Part shown: piece after piece, positions 1 through 10,932 of the stretch
How positions within the stretch are numbered: position 1 is the stretch's first letter
Layout: every line of letters starts with the position of its first letter
Origin: Saprolegnia diclina VS20
Lineage: Eukaryota; Oomycota; Saprolegniomycetes; Saprolegniales; Saprolegniaceae
NCBI RefSeq assembly: GCF_000281045.1
Contig: NW_008246115.1
Coordinates: forward strand, 226,951-290,950
Length of the DNA stretch: 64,000 nt
Direction: 5' to 3'
Notes under the pieces: generated by a model
Told to the model about the DNA's origin: nothing
What the model saw: only the letters and a program-made list of their open reading frames with translations
Databases searched by the model: none
Translations under genes and position numbers: made by a program

Positions 1-2
1 GG

Positions 3-1385
3 CCCTCCAAGACCGTCGTCTGCCTCCGCGAGACGACGGCCTTCAAGCTCTCCGAGGTCGAGCCCGCGACCAAGACGTCGTCGATGTCGAAAACGTCGAC
101 GCCATCGGCCGTGTGCACGTGTACGTGCAACTGCTTCAACGCGGTTGCCTCGGACATTGAGGTGCACAGCGTCAACGTCGACATGGCCCACGACGCGTGG
201 CTCGACACGACGCGCCCGTATGTGCCCGTGTACCAGGAGCTCGTCGGCGCGCAGCTGTCGCCGACGCCGTCTGCTACGTACTACACGCTGACCGAGTCGG
301 GCCACCGCGGCTTGGAGGTCGCGACCGACCAGCTCCACGAGATGTTCTACAAAGCCACCGAGTACGTCTTGGAGCACGAGGCCGAGGTCGGCCCGTTCTT
401 CCACATACCCAGTTCGCTCTGGCCCAAGATACGCGCGTCGTGGGCGCAGAGCAAGCACGACATTATCTCTGGTCGGTTTGACTTTGCGCTCACGAACGAA
501 GGCATCAAGGTGTACGAGTACAACGCCGACTCGGCCTCGTGCCTCCTCGAGTGCGGCTACACGCAGGACGCGTGGTCCAACGGCGCCGGCATTAACAGCG
601 TCGGCCGCAGCAGCAGCCATACCCTCTTTGCGCAGCTCGTTGCGGCGTGGAAGGGCAAGACGCTCGACGGGCCGCTCCATCTCATGTGCGACAACGACCT
701 CGAAGAGCGGTATCATGCCATGTACATGCAGTCGGCGGCCGAGGCTGCGGGCATCCCGTGTCACCTCCTCATTGGTCTCGACGGGATCACATCGACCGAC
801 GATGGCCGGTACTTTGACGCCAACCATCGCGAGATCCGCAACGTCTGGAAAACGTGGTGCTGGCGCACGGTCATGAACCAGGTCGAGGCCGCCGAGAGCG
901 GCAACTTGCCCGCGACCGGCTTTCGCCTCATGGACCTTCTCCTGGACGAAAACGTCCGAGTGTTTGAACCGCTCTGGACGCTTCTCGCCGGCTCGAAGGC
1001 CATTTTGCCGATCCTCTCGACCTTGTACCCGACCAACCCGTTCTTGCTCAAGTCGTCCTTTGAAGAGAAGGACGTGGCCACGTCCGGTCGTGGCTACGTG
1101 GCCAAGCCCGTGATGGGCCGCACGGGCAGCAACATCTCGCTCTACTCGGCGAGCCACGAGCTCTTGAACGAGACGGGCGGTCGCTGGGTCGACGACACGA
1201 TCGTGTACCAGGAGCTCGCGATGCTCCCCAAGTATAAGGACCAATTCGTCCAAGTCAACACGTGGGCGATCAACGGCCGCTTTGGCGGCACGGTCCTCCG
1301 CCAAGACGCGTCCAGCATCATTGGACTCAACTCGGAGATCCCATCGCTCCGCATTGTGCCCAACCCGACAGAAGCCGTGGCGTAA
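3..1385 (+). CDS. Glutathionylspermidine synthetase-like protein, 5' end outside window
   Basis: The product resembles the ATP-grasp synthetase half of bacterial/trypanosomatid glutathionylspermidine synthetase, which ligates glutathione to spermidine using ATP. The motif EYNADSASCLLECG matches the glutathione/acid-binding signature of the family. A later ATP-grasp stretch (FLLKSSFEEKD, then YVAKPVMGRTGSN) and a C-terminal VNTWAINGRFGG match the nucleotide-binding half. The frame is open from base 3, so the ATG at 84 need not be the start. Bifunctional enzymes carry an N-terminal CHAP amidase, which would lie off the window, so only the C-terminal part (about 460 codons) is visible. It is a single exon here, ending in TAA at 1383-1385. 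Family assignment is fairly secure; whether the substrate is spermidine cannot be read from sequence. Confidence 0.85.
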   Translation, partial: PSKTVVCLRETTAFKLSEVEPATKTSSMSKTSTPSAVCTCTCNCFNAVASDIEVHSVNVDMAHDAWLDTTRPYVPVYQELVGAQLSPTPSATYYTLTESGHRGLEVATDQLHEMFYKATEYVLEHEAEVGPFFHIPSSLWPKIRASWAQSKHDIISGRFDFALTNEGIKVYEYNADSASCLLECGYTQDAWSNGAGINSVGRSSSHTLFAQLVAAWKGKTLDGPLHLMCDNDLEERYHAMYMQSAAEAAGIPCHLLIGLDGITSTDDGRYFDANHREIRNVWKTWCWRTVMNQVEAAESGNLPATGFRLMDLLLDENVRVFEPLWTLLAGSKAILPILSTLYPTNPFLLKSSFEEKDVATSGRGYVAKPVMGRTGSNISLYSASHELLNETGGRWVDDTIVYQELAMLPKYKDQFVQVNTWAINGRFGGTVLRQDASSIIGLNSEIPSLRIVPNPTEAVA

Positions 1386-1852
1386 GCTGCGCACCTTATT
1401 TAAGTCCTGCGCCACACCAGCCCATTAAGCTTATTGGACGCAGGCGACTTAATAAGTAATTAATACTTTATATAAGCCAAGTCCTCTTCCTCTCAACCGA
1501 GCTACTCTTGGTTCATCGCCGATTGCACAGCAGAGACGGAGGCACTGGCAAGCTTTTGAAGTGGGCGGCTATGTGTGGTGTATGCTGATGATGAACGGCT
1601 TCGACCGCATTGATCGCTGCTTCCCAAGCTCTTGAGTCGTCGCCAGGACACACTGGGCATCGAAGCCGTCAAGTTTCCTAACGCGATGCCAAATCCTGTG
1701 GAAGATGCACCCAAGGTCCTCAGTGCTTGTGTTCGACGACCCTAACCCGAAACCTACCCTAGCCCTGCTCACAAGAAATCGCTCCTACCCCTCGCACGCA
1801 TCGTTCTATTAGCAAATGTACACGCAAGACAATATGTATGCAGTTTACTATC
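1386..1852. other. Intergenic region without recognised gene
   Basis: Convergent 3' flanks of two genes. AT-rich patches near 1400-1480 fit 3' ends. Nothing else is recognised. Confidence 0.6.
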
Positions 1853-2964
1853 TCATACGAGAGCCTTGTCTTCAGCAGGTGCCGTCTCGGGCCGGTCGGC
1901 ATCCTCCTGTGAGGCATTGTTGGCTCGGTCGTCGTCATCGCCCGCTGCCTCGTCGTCTTCTTCGCCGTCCTCTTCTTCTTCCTCTTCTTCTTCCTCTTCC
2001 TCTTCGTCATGACCGTCCCCACCGTGGTCTTGGCCATCGGCCGTCGCGATATCGTCGTCGGCTTCGTCGTCGGCGCCAGCGTACAGCCGATCTCGTTCCT
2101 CCTTGGTTTGCTGTATGGCGGCTTGGGCTTCCTTCTCGCGGGCTTCGGCCGCGTCCTTCTCGGCTTGAGTCCGCGCCGCTTTTTCCATCGCCGCTGCTTC
2201 TTTTGCTTCTTTGGCCGCAGCGGCCGCCTTGCGCCCGTCGTCGGTCGCCTTGTAGTACGCGTGCATTTCTTTGCCGGCAAAGCAGAGGAAGAAACCAAAG
2301 AGGATCCAAAAGACTGCGACTTGGTACTGCGAAAAGAGGTACAACATCGGTGACTGACTCAAGCACGATTGAAAGCCGGTCGCGGTCGCGGTCACGGCCT
2401 GAAGCGTCCCGAAAAAGCCCCACCTACCTCGGATCGAAACCCGCTGCAACACGATGGAGTATGGCGTACCAGCCCACAGAGACGACGCCGTAGATGCTGT
2501 AAAAGACCTTGAGCACCCGTAGCCGCCGAATCGGGCGCGGGCCAATCCAGCAGTAGGCGTAAAAGAGAATTAGAACGTAGCTGAGCCCGACCGCGCCTTG
2601 CAGAAAGGCTACGGCAAGTGACATACGGAGATATCGACAGTGCAAACGTACTGTCGAGGTGGGCATTGCAGGTCGTCGACGCCGCGTTGGTGATGACGCC
2701 GCCAAAGACAACGGTCGTGAGGGCGACGCAGACAGGGCCGAGCGGATACAATAGTAGGATCGGCGCCCAGTACTTGTTTTTGGCTGTGACAAGCGCTTGC
2801 TGCTGGCGAATTTCCTCCTCTTCGGGGCTGAGCTAGTTGCGAGAGGATTGTGTTTGTCATCGAGTTGGTGTGTTGCGATGCAGTACCTGCTTCTTGGCGT
2901 GGAGCTTCTTGCGGAGCCGCTCCTTCTCGGCCTCTTCGACCTCTTGGTCGTCCAGCACGTACAT
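1853..2964 (-). CDS. Multi-pass membrane protein with Ala/Glu-rich coiled region and acidic tail
   Basis: Four exons on the minus strand: 2887-2964, 2652-2832, 2428-2608 and 1853-2357, joined by introns of 43-70 nt with phases that fit (314 codons from the ATG at 2964). The protein has a charged N-terminal segment (VEEAEKERLRKKLHAKKQ), then hydrophobic helices (PILLLYPLGPVCVALTTVVF, VGLSYVLILFYAYCWI, FYSIYGVVSVGWYAIL, VAVFWILFGFFLCFAG). A cytosolic-looking Ala/Lys/Glu coiled segment and a run of about a dozen Glu residues follow. The third intron uses the acceptor GAG. The frame stays open upstream to an ATG at 3135 apart from one TAG at 2992-2994, and the extra part looks like protein, so the true N-terminus may be longer. 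I do not recognise the family and assign no function. Confidence 0.7.
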
Positions 2965-3780
2965 GGAAACGGATCCGGAAACGTCTTTTTGCTAGTACCA
3001 ATATTGCACCGACAACACGAGGCTGCTGCAAGCAGCGATGTTGTTCAGGTCATTGGAGTAGAATTCATTTGCTCTCTTGGGGAGCAGGGCGACCGAGAGC
3101 GCGCGCGAGGCTTTGGCGTTGACCCGACACTCCATTCTACATCTCTCTTGCTTTTGGAAGTCGCAGGAATACTAGAGTATCGGACACGACGAACTGTCCT
3201 GTCGCCACATAGGACGCTGTACGAGTCTTGCAGCTGCATGTTGCCGGAAGCAGTCTCAGATAAACATATCGACGTCAGTTTGCAGACAAACGGCACCGCC
3301 AAAGCGAGTGGTGTCTGGTGTCTCGTCGGTGGCGAAGTCGCCGGCCGTAGCTACAAGCGCATGACGATGGCCATGTCGCTCCTTGTTCAACAGGTGGTTA
3401 TCGTTGGCGTGCCCATGGTCCTGTGGCCGGGCTCCATAACTTTGGGCAAAGCACCGATTTTGTACGGGCCGCCTGCTCTTGTGGGCAGCACTTAGTATTA
3501 CGTCCGTAGTACGAAGAACAGCAATAGTATGCCCTTGGCAATAGCTACAATAGCTTGCCGACGATGCTTCAACGTGGAGAGGGCGGGAAAGCTGCCAGTC
3601 GTCCGGATACCGCACATCCCGCCATACAAATACCAAGAGACGCGAATCCGCCATTGAGGCATCCGGATACACGCGTCGTGGCAGCACCGCAGAAAGCACA
3701 GAAAATCGGCATGTTGAGTTTGATGTGGTTGAGTTTGAGATCTTGTGACCGCAGTTGCAGTTTTGCGCCCGACCACGCAC
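2965..3780. other. Upstream region of the membrane-protein and LRR-like genes
   Basis: The segment 2965-3135 holds the in-frame upstream extension of the membrane-protein gene, interrupted by TAG. The remainder up to 3780 has no coding signal on either strand. The long minus-strand frame that crosses it is the reverse shadow of the LRR-like gene. Confidence 0.6.
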
Positions 3781-5441
3781 ATGAGCAGCACGAAGCGCCC
3801 AGCCGCGGCGCCGACGACGATCGCGACCTTGGACGGCGCGCTCGTGGCCATCACGACATGCTTGCAGACGCCGGAAGAGGTCGTCGTCTTCCTCGACGCC
3901 GTCAACTCGCCCGCGCTCTGCAAGCCGCTGGCGTCGCTTCTTCAGCTCCTCCGCGATCCGGACCGCGCGTTCACAGGCTCCATGTTCGACATTGTTGACG
4001 ACGTACCATTGCTCTCGTATGCGTGGCCGTGTGCAAGCCTCGACTGCGTTCGTCCCGAAGCCGCCGGACTCGTCGTCGATGCCATGTCGGCCTTCCCGGC
4101 CATGCAGGTCCGTCAAGACGTGTACAAGTTGCAGTACTTGCCGCCGAACCAGCCTTCGTCGGAGCGCGACCTGGGCCCGTTCATGTGGCTCGCTGCGACA
4201 TGGGGGCACAAGCTCCAGGCCATCAAGGTCTCGACCGTCCGCAACGCCAAGCACATGGAGCCGCTGTGCGACGCGCTTCGGCGGTGCACGAGTCTCAATG
4301 CGTTCAGCGTGGCCGTGGACTCTATCTCGCCCAAGATGCTCTATCAACTCGGCTCGCACCGAAACGAATCCGACACCGACTCGGAGCTCATTGCCACAGA
4401 GCTCATTGCCGCCGTCACGACGCCAAACCACCGCGTCCGTCGCTTGACGATCGCGTCCAATCTCGTCGAGTGCGACTGGGTCAAAGTCCTTGGTCCTTGG
4501 CTTGCGTCGCCACACACTCAACACCACGGGTTCCAGCACAACAGCTCTCGCACCGACGACGGCCTCCGTCGCCTTGTCGTTGCCGCCCGCTCCCTCTCGA
4601 GTCTCGACCTCGACATGGCGCAAGCCGGTCGCCTTCCGCCCATCGACGGCGATGGCCAAACACGGTTTGAGAACCTCTCGGCCCTGCGCGTCCAAGTGCG
4701 CGAAAGGGACGCTCCCTTTGTCCAGGAACTCTTCCAGCGCCTTGAGCCCCGCCGTCTGACGAGCCTCTACATCTCTTGCAAGAGCGACCTCAGCTACGTG
4801 CTGGACGCGCTCCCTCGCTTCACTGCGCTGCAAGAGCTCCACGCGGATTTCCATCACGTTGATGCGCTGCCGGTCTCGGGCATGCCCGCCTTGCGATCGG
4901 CCACGTTGATCCAAGTGATCCTCTCCGACCAAGCCGTCGACAGCCTCATGCACCTCTTGGCGCACGCCCCGGCGCTCGAGAAGCTCGCTTGGTCCTTCTA
5001 CAGGGAATATACGTACCTCCGCGCCGCCGTAGTACGCTCGCTTCACAACTGGATCAACAGCGGCGTGCGCGCCATCGCGCTCGACGTAAGCGCCTTGACT
5101 GCCAAAGAGCTTGGGAATGGCCTCTTCCACGCGGCGAGTCCGCTCAGCGCCTGTGTCACCGTGCACAACGACTTGCGCAAAGCGTTCGACATGCGTTCCT
5201 GCTTGAAGCGCTGGCGACGTGCGCTGGCGTCACGCTCCAGCTCTCTTCGGAAACGAACGGAGAGGCGCTCGAAGCCCTCCTCGCCGTGAGCTACGCGGCG
5301 AGCTTGCCCGTCGTGCGCAGCTTGCGGTGGAATGGCGACACCGGTTCGAGGGTCGATGCGGCTGCCGCTCGCGACCTCGCCGTCCAAGTGCATCGTGACG
5401 CTTGGTGGGTCCGTATCCAGAGCCCACCGGCCTGTGCGTAG
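3781..5441 (+). CDS. Leucine-rich-repeat-like protein with apparent frameshift near 5191-5195
   Basis: A single-exon gene starting at ATG 3781. It encodes a protein rich in irregular leucine repeats (for example LTSLYISCKSDLSYVLDALP, LQELHADFHHVDALPVSGMP) and opens with a helical head (TPEEVVVFLDAVNSPALCKPLASLLQLL). That head matches the opening of the minus-strand genes at 55.5-56.9 kb and 57.3-58.8 kb (VVSFLEALPAAMRSPGLAAVLQLL), so it belongs to the same lineage family. The first frame stops at 5289 after a low-quality Arg/Ser tail. The next frame reads FLLEALATCAGVTLQLSSE and runs to 5441, resembling the family C-terminus. One base therefore appears to be missing around 5191-5195, through sequencing error or real decay. 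Role unknown; LRR scaffolds usually bind proteins. Confidence 0.7.
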
Positions 5442-5508
5442 GCTGGATTCCATGTAGATTGGTCAACTTGTTTGTATTTCTGCCCGACTCGCCGGTCAAC
5501 CACGTACA

Positions 5509-8500
5509 TTAGGACGCATACAAGCTGCGCAACGTCAAGAGCACTTGGGCAAGCGGCGCGTCGCGGTGGCAGATCGCTTCCTTGTACATTTGCTTGAAGA
5601 CGCTGCTCCTCTGCTTGACGCTCTTGGTCGCACATGGCGCGCGTACGAGGCGGAGGAGGTAGGTCTGGACGCCTTCGAGGATGCTCGGCGCAACCGTCGC
5701 CAACGTCGTCCGGTCGTCGAGCGACAAGCGGTGGCTTTTCGAGTACGCTTCGTACGTGTTGAGGAGCACGAGCAGCGCGTGTTCAATGTCCTCGGCCTAC
5801 AAGCACTCAACGACGATGGGCGATGAGCGAGATAATACCTTGTCCGAGGCTGCGTACAGCGCCGCGAGTTCTTGGTGGATGATGACAAACGTCTTGCCGA
5901 CGTCGACAACGCCAAAGTACAAGAGCGCTTTTTCATAGTGGCGTCGCGCCAGCTCCATCTTGGTGCGCGTTGTCGCCTCGAGCTTCCCGACCAGCTGCCG
6001 ACTGTAGAAGGACGCCATTTGATAGTGCGTCGAGGCCACTTGGCGCGCGTCGTTGATCTCGAGGTACAAATGCAGCGCCTTGTTAAACTTGGCGGCGATT
6101 TTGGTCTCGGCGTCGCTGTGCACGGGCGCGTTCAAGCTCAAGCGCACGGCCCACACGAGGTACGTGAGCGCGAGTTCGCCCGTGACTTTGGCGTGGACTT
6201 CACTCGCTCGAGACGACTTTAAGAGCGCGTGGGCTTTGGTGCAGAGACCGACCGCCTTGGCGTAGTGCTCCTCCTGGCGGCCATCCGCGTCGGCCAATAT
6301 CTTGTGCAAGTTGGCCAAGTTGGCACAGAGCAGCGCCGCATTCGCTCCGTCTACGCTCGTCGGCATAGCGTCGACACGTTGGAGATCCAGTCGTACCTTC
6401 GATCGCTTCAAAGAGGAGACTGCCGCCTTCAAACCACAAGTACGCTTGCTGCAAGTCCTTCTGCGCCAAGAACGACTTGGCCGTCTCGTTGGCGGCGTTC
6501 CCGAGCTTCTTCATGAGCACGCTACACACATAGCGCTAAGCCATGGACGGACGCAGCACGTACAAGTAGTGTTCGGCGTTGACGGGCGGCGAGAGCGCAC
6601 GCAGGTAGGCCAAGAACGAGACGTTTGTCGTCGCGTCCAGGAGAGATCGATGGGCTGCCACGAGGTCGCCAAAGGCCGCCGGTGCAAACGCCTGCTGGAG
6701 ACTGGTCATGGTCGACGGCCGAACCGCCGACGTGAGTAGCTGGTAGGTGAGCGCGACAGCGGGCGCGAGGTCGCCAAGGCGCTGGCTGCTCGCGAGGTCG
6801 CCAAGCGCCTCGAGTACATTGGCGCGGACCTCGGTCTCGCTGTAGAGCGGCTTGAGGAACGTCTTCGACTTGGCGTGGCCGACGCCGCCAAAATCGAGGT
6901 CGTCCAGGAACGAGTGGAAGAACGCAATCGAGTCGACGGGCGCGAGCGGCGTCGGGGGCGGGAGTGCATCGAAGCGAAGGAACCCGCAGGCGTCGTGGAG
7001 GCTCCGGAGGGCATCAGCGATCGCGTGGTTCTCCATGTACACGGCAGCGAGGTGCAATGCGGTTGATGCATGCTTGAGCTGAAGTCGACTCACTTCTTCT
7101 TCCATAAAGAGACCCACGGCGTCATCTTCGTCGTCGTCGTCATCCTCCTCTCTGCCGCTCTCATGTCCTCCGCCCCGAAGCGTCGGCGATGAGAGAACGG
7201 TCTCGGAGAGCGGAAGGCCGCCTGTGGACGCGGTGGCGTGGTGCTTGGCGTCCTTCTCGGCAAAGTAGTCGGCGACGCAGCCCTCGAGCACGCGGATGCT
7301 CGTCTGCAAATGCAGCTTGGCACTGCGGAGGTGCGCAGCCTTTTCACTTTCGCTGCTGCTCTCGTCGAGTTCGCGGAGGTACGTGTCGGCCATTTGCTCG
7401 GCGACCGACGCCGAGATCGAGTCTTGCGCGCGGGACCCGCCATGGTCGCGACGCAGCTCTTTCAGGAGCTCAAGACACGTACCCAAGAGCTCGCGCTGCC
7501 GGTGCCGGAGCCGCGTCTGAAGGGCCGGCGCTTCAAACGCCGAGGAAATGAGCCGCGCCGCGCGCGACGCAAAGCGGTAGCAGAGCATCGCCATCATGTA
7601 CTTCCACTTCCTTTGCTGGCCGCGCGCAAGCATCCGCACGTCGTAGAGGCGGAGCGAGAAGTCGCCTTCTGCTCGGTACAGCCAGTACGTCCCGTTGGCT
7701 TCCGAGCAGTTGTTCTACAGCCACACGAGTCAACGTCATGGGGATGGTCAAGGTGTATCTACTTGGAGGAACTTGAAGAGCATCGTCGCGTTGAGGTTGA
7801 CGTCGTGGACATCAAAGAGCGGCGTCGACGAGCCGTTGAGGTACGGGATGTCGCGCGTCTCGACGAGCTGGTACCCGCGCACGTGGCCTTTTGAATGCAT
7901 GCAAATCGCCAGTTCGGGAATGTTGGCAATCTAGTGGCATGTCGCATCGTGGACAAGTTGTCTGAAGTTGACGTACGACGTTGTCGAGGTAGTAGTCGAG
8001 GACTGTGCAGAGCGAGAGGTCCTGGTCGGCGTCATGGAGCTTGAGCGACACGGACGGGTGCTCCTTGTTGCTGAAGAGCTGCACGTCGCTGCCGAGTAAC
8101 TAGTATCCGAGAAAATGATAAATACAAAACGAATACAATATTGTCCTTCATCGATAAGGACGAGACGGACCATTTGCATGTCGTGAAACTTCCACTTCAA
8201 AATGCGCTGGAACGCAGGGACGACGTTGGGCAGCGGCGAGGACGACGACGCATATGACGACGTGGTGTCATCCTCTTCGGTCGCATCGTCATCCCATGGC
8301 GGTCGATGCAAGGGCGACAGGCTCGGGTGCTGCTGCTGCTGCGCCTGCTTCTTGCGCTTCGCCCGTCGCTTCTTCTCCTTGGCCGAGAGCTTGGCCTTGG
8401 ACGGCTTGGCCTTGGGCTCGAGAGAGACAGCGGGCGCGAACTCATCGTCGTCGGCTTCAGGCGGCGGCAGCGCCAGCGTGCTCTGGTAGATAAAGTTCTC

Positions 8501-9127
8501 AAAAAGCGCCGGGTCCTGCTCGAGGAGCGGCGTGCTATGCCCGATGCGGAGCACTTCGTTGCACTCGTCAAAGCCCTTTGGAAGGTCCGTCTCGTCGACA
8601 TCGCCGTCGACGACGAGCGTGTTGCCCACGCGGTGGATCGCAAGCGAGACGCGGCTGCGCGAGTACGGCAGCTTGAAGAGCGTCTTGATGCTCTCGGCGG
8701 GCCCGAGGAAATGCACGTCGGGCATGTCCTTGGGCGACGTCCTGCCCGAGGAGGGTAGGTCGTCTGACGCGGTCGACGGCGCCGAGGCGCCCGGCATCGA
8801 ACGGTACGGCGTCGTCTCGGGTAGGCCGTACTCGTAGCCGCAGCCGGCGAGCTCGACGCGCCCGTGATGGAGGCGCAGTGACATCTGTGGCTGGCGAGGC
8901 GTGCGCAGCGGCACCTGTAGCTGCTGGAGGTACGCTTGGTGCACGCGGCGCTCCTTGGCGGTTGGCGACAAGTTCAAGTCCGTGTTTTTCTCGAGCTGCT
9001 TGAAGCGGACGGCCGGTGACGGCACAAGGACGAGCCCTGTCTCCGCTGTCGAGGCCATAACCGCATCGCTTCCTTCGATCAGCTGCGCGTCCGAGGTGAA
9101 CTCGACCACGCCCGCATCGTCGTCCAT
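5509..9127 (-). CDS. EDRF1: EDRF1-like protein (erythroid differentiation-related factor 1 family), TPR-rich
   Basis: Seven exons on the minus strand: 8171-9127, 7977-8099, 7763-7930, 6564-7714, 6397-6521, 5839-6350 and 5509-5796, giving 1107 residues, close to animal EDRF1 (about 1200). The N-terminal third carries the family signatures FLGPAESIKTLFKLPYS, FHDMQMLLGSDVQLFS, HPSVSLKLHDADQDLSLC and ELAICMHSKGHVRGYQ. The C-terminal half is a tetratricopeptide-like helical array (for example ALLCANLANLHKILADADG, YLEINDARQVASTHYQMASFY). All six introns end in TAG. The start is uncertain: the open frame continues past the ATG at 9127 towards 9300, but ATG-DDDAGVV gives a clean start. Animal EDRF1 is linked to transcriptional regulation; in an oomycete the role is unknown. 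It is head-to-head with the PDZ gene at 9389. Confidence 0.88.
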
Positions 9128-9388
9128 CTGCTGCTGCTGCTCTGTCGCTCCGACCGACACGTTGTGTGCGCCAAAGGCCTCATCTGAAGCCCTAAAAACA
9201 CGCAACTTGTACTTGATATTGCTATCGCATGTCAAGCGTCGCGCTATCGCACCCAAAGATCGCAGTGGGCACTTGCTGCTGGGCAGCTTTCGCCGACACT
9301 TCGACAAGGCGCTTCAAGGCGAGCAACAGCGCGCTGCAACCATGGAGGTATTCGAGCCCAGTGACGTGCACAACGAAGTGCGAAGCCA

Positions 9389-10273
9389 ATGGAAGGCGTT
9401 GAAGACGGTGTTTTTAGCCTTGATAGAATACAACCTGCTGCGGCCGATTCGGATAAGATCGCCACGGGCGCCCCGTATCCGGACAGCCGGATCCACAAAG
9501 ATACCGAAATGGGAGCCGAGGAGCTTATCGCCAAGGCCGCGCCCGACACGGCCATGACGGACGTGAGCATGACCGTCGCGTCACCGAGCTCGATGAAGGA
9601 GAGGGTGGCTATCGAGGGCCAGGACGATGCTCAAGGCGGCAAACCTCTGGAGGGCGGCCATGGCGATGCCCCCGCGTGTCGACCTCTGGAGTACGATGCA
9701 TGCATGATGGTCGAGCCAGCGACCAATGACGATACGTACGACGTGTGCTTGGTCAAGGACCAATATGGGCTGGGCATCTATTTTACTCGAAGCGACGAGA
9801 TGGCGGTCGTGGACCAGCACGTGCCCTTTTACAAGCTACCGTCCGGTCTCCCGGGCCCAGGCGAAGCCAGCGGGCGCATCAAGCCCGGCGATATCCTCGA
9901 GTTCATCGATGGACTCGATGTCCGGGCGCAGCCGTTCGAAGCAACCCTCGAAGCGCTCCGCAACCTCGCGCTCGGGTCGGTGACGCTGGGCTTTCGGTCA
10001 CCTGCCTACTTGCCGCTGGTCGAGACACCCCTTCTCGAGGCATCCGAGGTCCTCGCCGCCGTCACGCTCGAAGAGCGCAATCAATGGCTCGAGAATGAGC
10101 TCGCACGAGAGCGCAAGTGCCGCGCGCTCGCAGACAAGAAGGTGCTTCTCTACCGCGAAGAGGTGCTGCGTCTGAGCCAAGTCAACCTTGAGCTACGCAC
10201 GGCGATGGCCAAGGACGAGGCGAAGAAGCGCGCGGCCGACGGCTTTCTCGCGTGCACGCACCTCATGCTCTGA
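9389..10273 (+). CDS. PDZ-domain protein with C-terminal coiled coil
   Basis: Single-exon gene of 294 residues. Residues about 117-205 form a PDZ domain: the carboxylate-binding loop is GLGI, followed by SGRIKPGDILEFIDGLDV and the typical end GSVTLGFRS. Residues about 220-285 are a charged coiled coil (LEERNQWLENELARERKCRA, then EEVLRLSQVNLELRTAMAKD). The N-terminal 110 residues are low complexity. The first ATG in frame is at 9389; another ATG in strong context at 9341 opens a different frame that stops soon after. PDZ domains bind C-terminal peptides, so a scaffold role is inferred. It shares a short upstream region with the divergent EDRF1-like gene. Confidence 0.75.
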   Translation: MEGVEDGVFSLDRIQPAAADSDKIATGAPYPDSRIHKDTEMGAEELIAKAAPDTAMTDVSMTVASPSSMKERVAIEGQDDAQGGKPLEGGHGDAPACRPLEYDACMMVEPATNDDTYDVCLVKDQYGLGIYFTRSDEMAVVDQHVPFYKLPSGLPGPGEASGRIKPGDILEFIDGLDVRAQPFEATLEALRNLALGSVTLGFRSPAYLPLVETPLLEASEVLAAVTLEERNQWLENELARERKCRALADKKVLLYREEVLRLSQVNLELRTAMAKDEAKKRAADGFLACTHLML

Positions 10274-10932
10274 TCGTCGTCGTCCCTCTCGCTGCATGCA
10301 AGGTGCTCTCGGCTGAAATTATTTAAACTGCGTAATCCATAGCCCCTTCCGTCGTAGTCTACCGGTGCACCATCGTCAAACCAGATAGGTTTACTAGTAG
10401 CGTCGTGGGCTCTGGTCGCAGGCGTGCGTGCTGGATCGGTCGCCCTTCACACAGTGCGATCTTGTGGTCATCGCGACGCCAGGAACGACGCGTCGCGGGC
10501 ACAGCCTCGCCCATCGCCACCGTCGCCGGCCCACCAAGGCCACCGCAAGCCCACGCTAGCCCATGCACGTACGCCACGCGCCTCTGCCACCTCGCGCCGA
10601 GCCGCGATCCCATGACGCGTCGGCGCTTGCGACGACCGTGGCACTCACCGCTTACGAAACAGCTCGAGCGGCTTACGAAACACAAGGCCACCTTGAACTT
10701 TGATCGGGTCTGGGTGGTATTTTTAATCCTACTTTGTATAAAAAACGGTTGCAATACAACGCAATCGTACCACCGTACCATACAAATGCTGTGTTTACAT
10801 AGAAAATTTAGAATAAAAATACAAGCTGTTTTTATGCACCAATATGTATAAAACGACAGTTGGGCTCGCTGTCGGAAGATCTGCGGCCAAAGACGCAGCT
10901 TGCATTATTTCCCGAGGAAGAGCAGCAGCAAG
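10274..10932. other. Intergenic region before the CPT2-type gene
   Basis: No convincing gene. The AT-rich tract at 10725-10860 (TTTTTAATCC, TATAAAA, ATAAAAATAC) probably includes the CPT2 promoter. Confidence 0.55.

Noticed and set aside
3256-5166. 636-codon minus-strand frame
   Set aside because: Antisense shadow of the LRR-like gene plus non-coding upstream DNA; charged low-information sequence with no domain.
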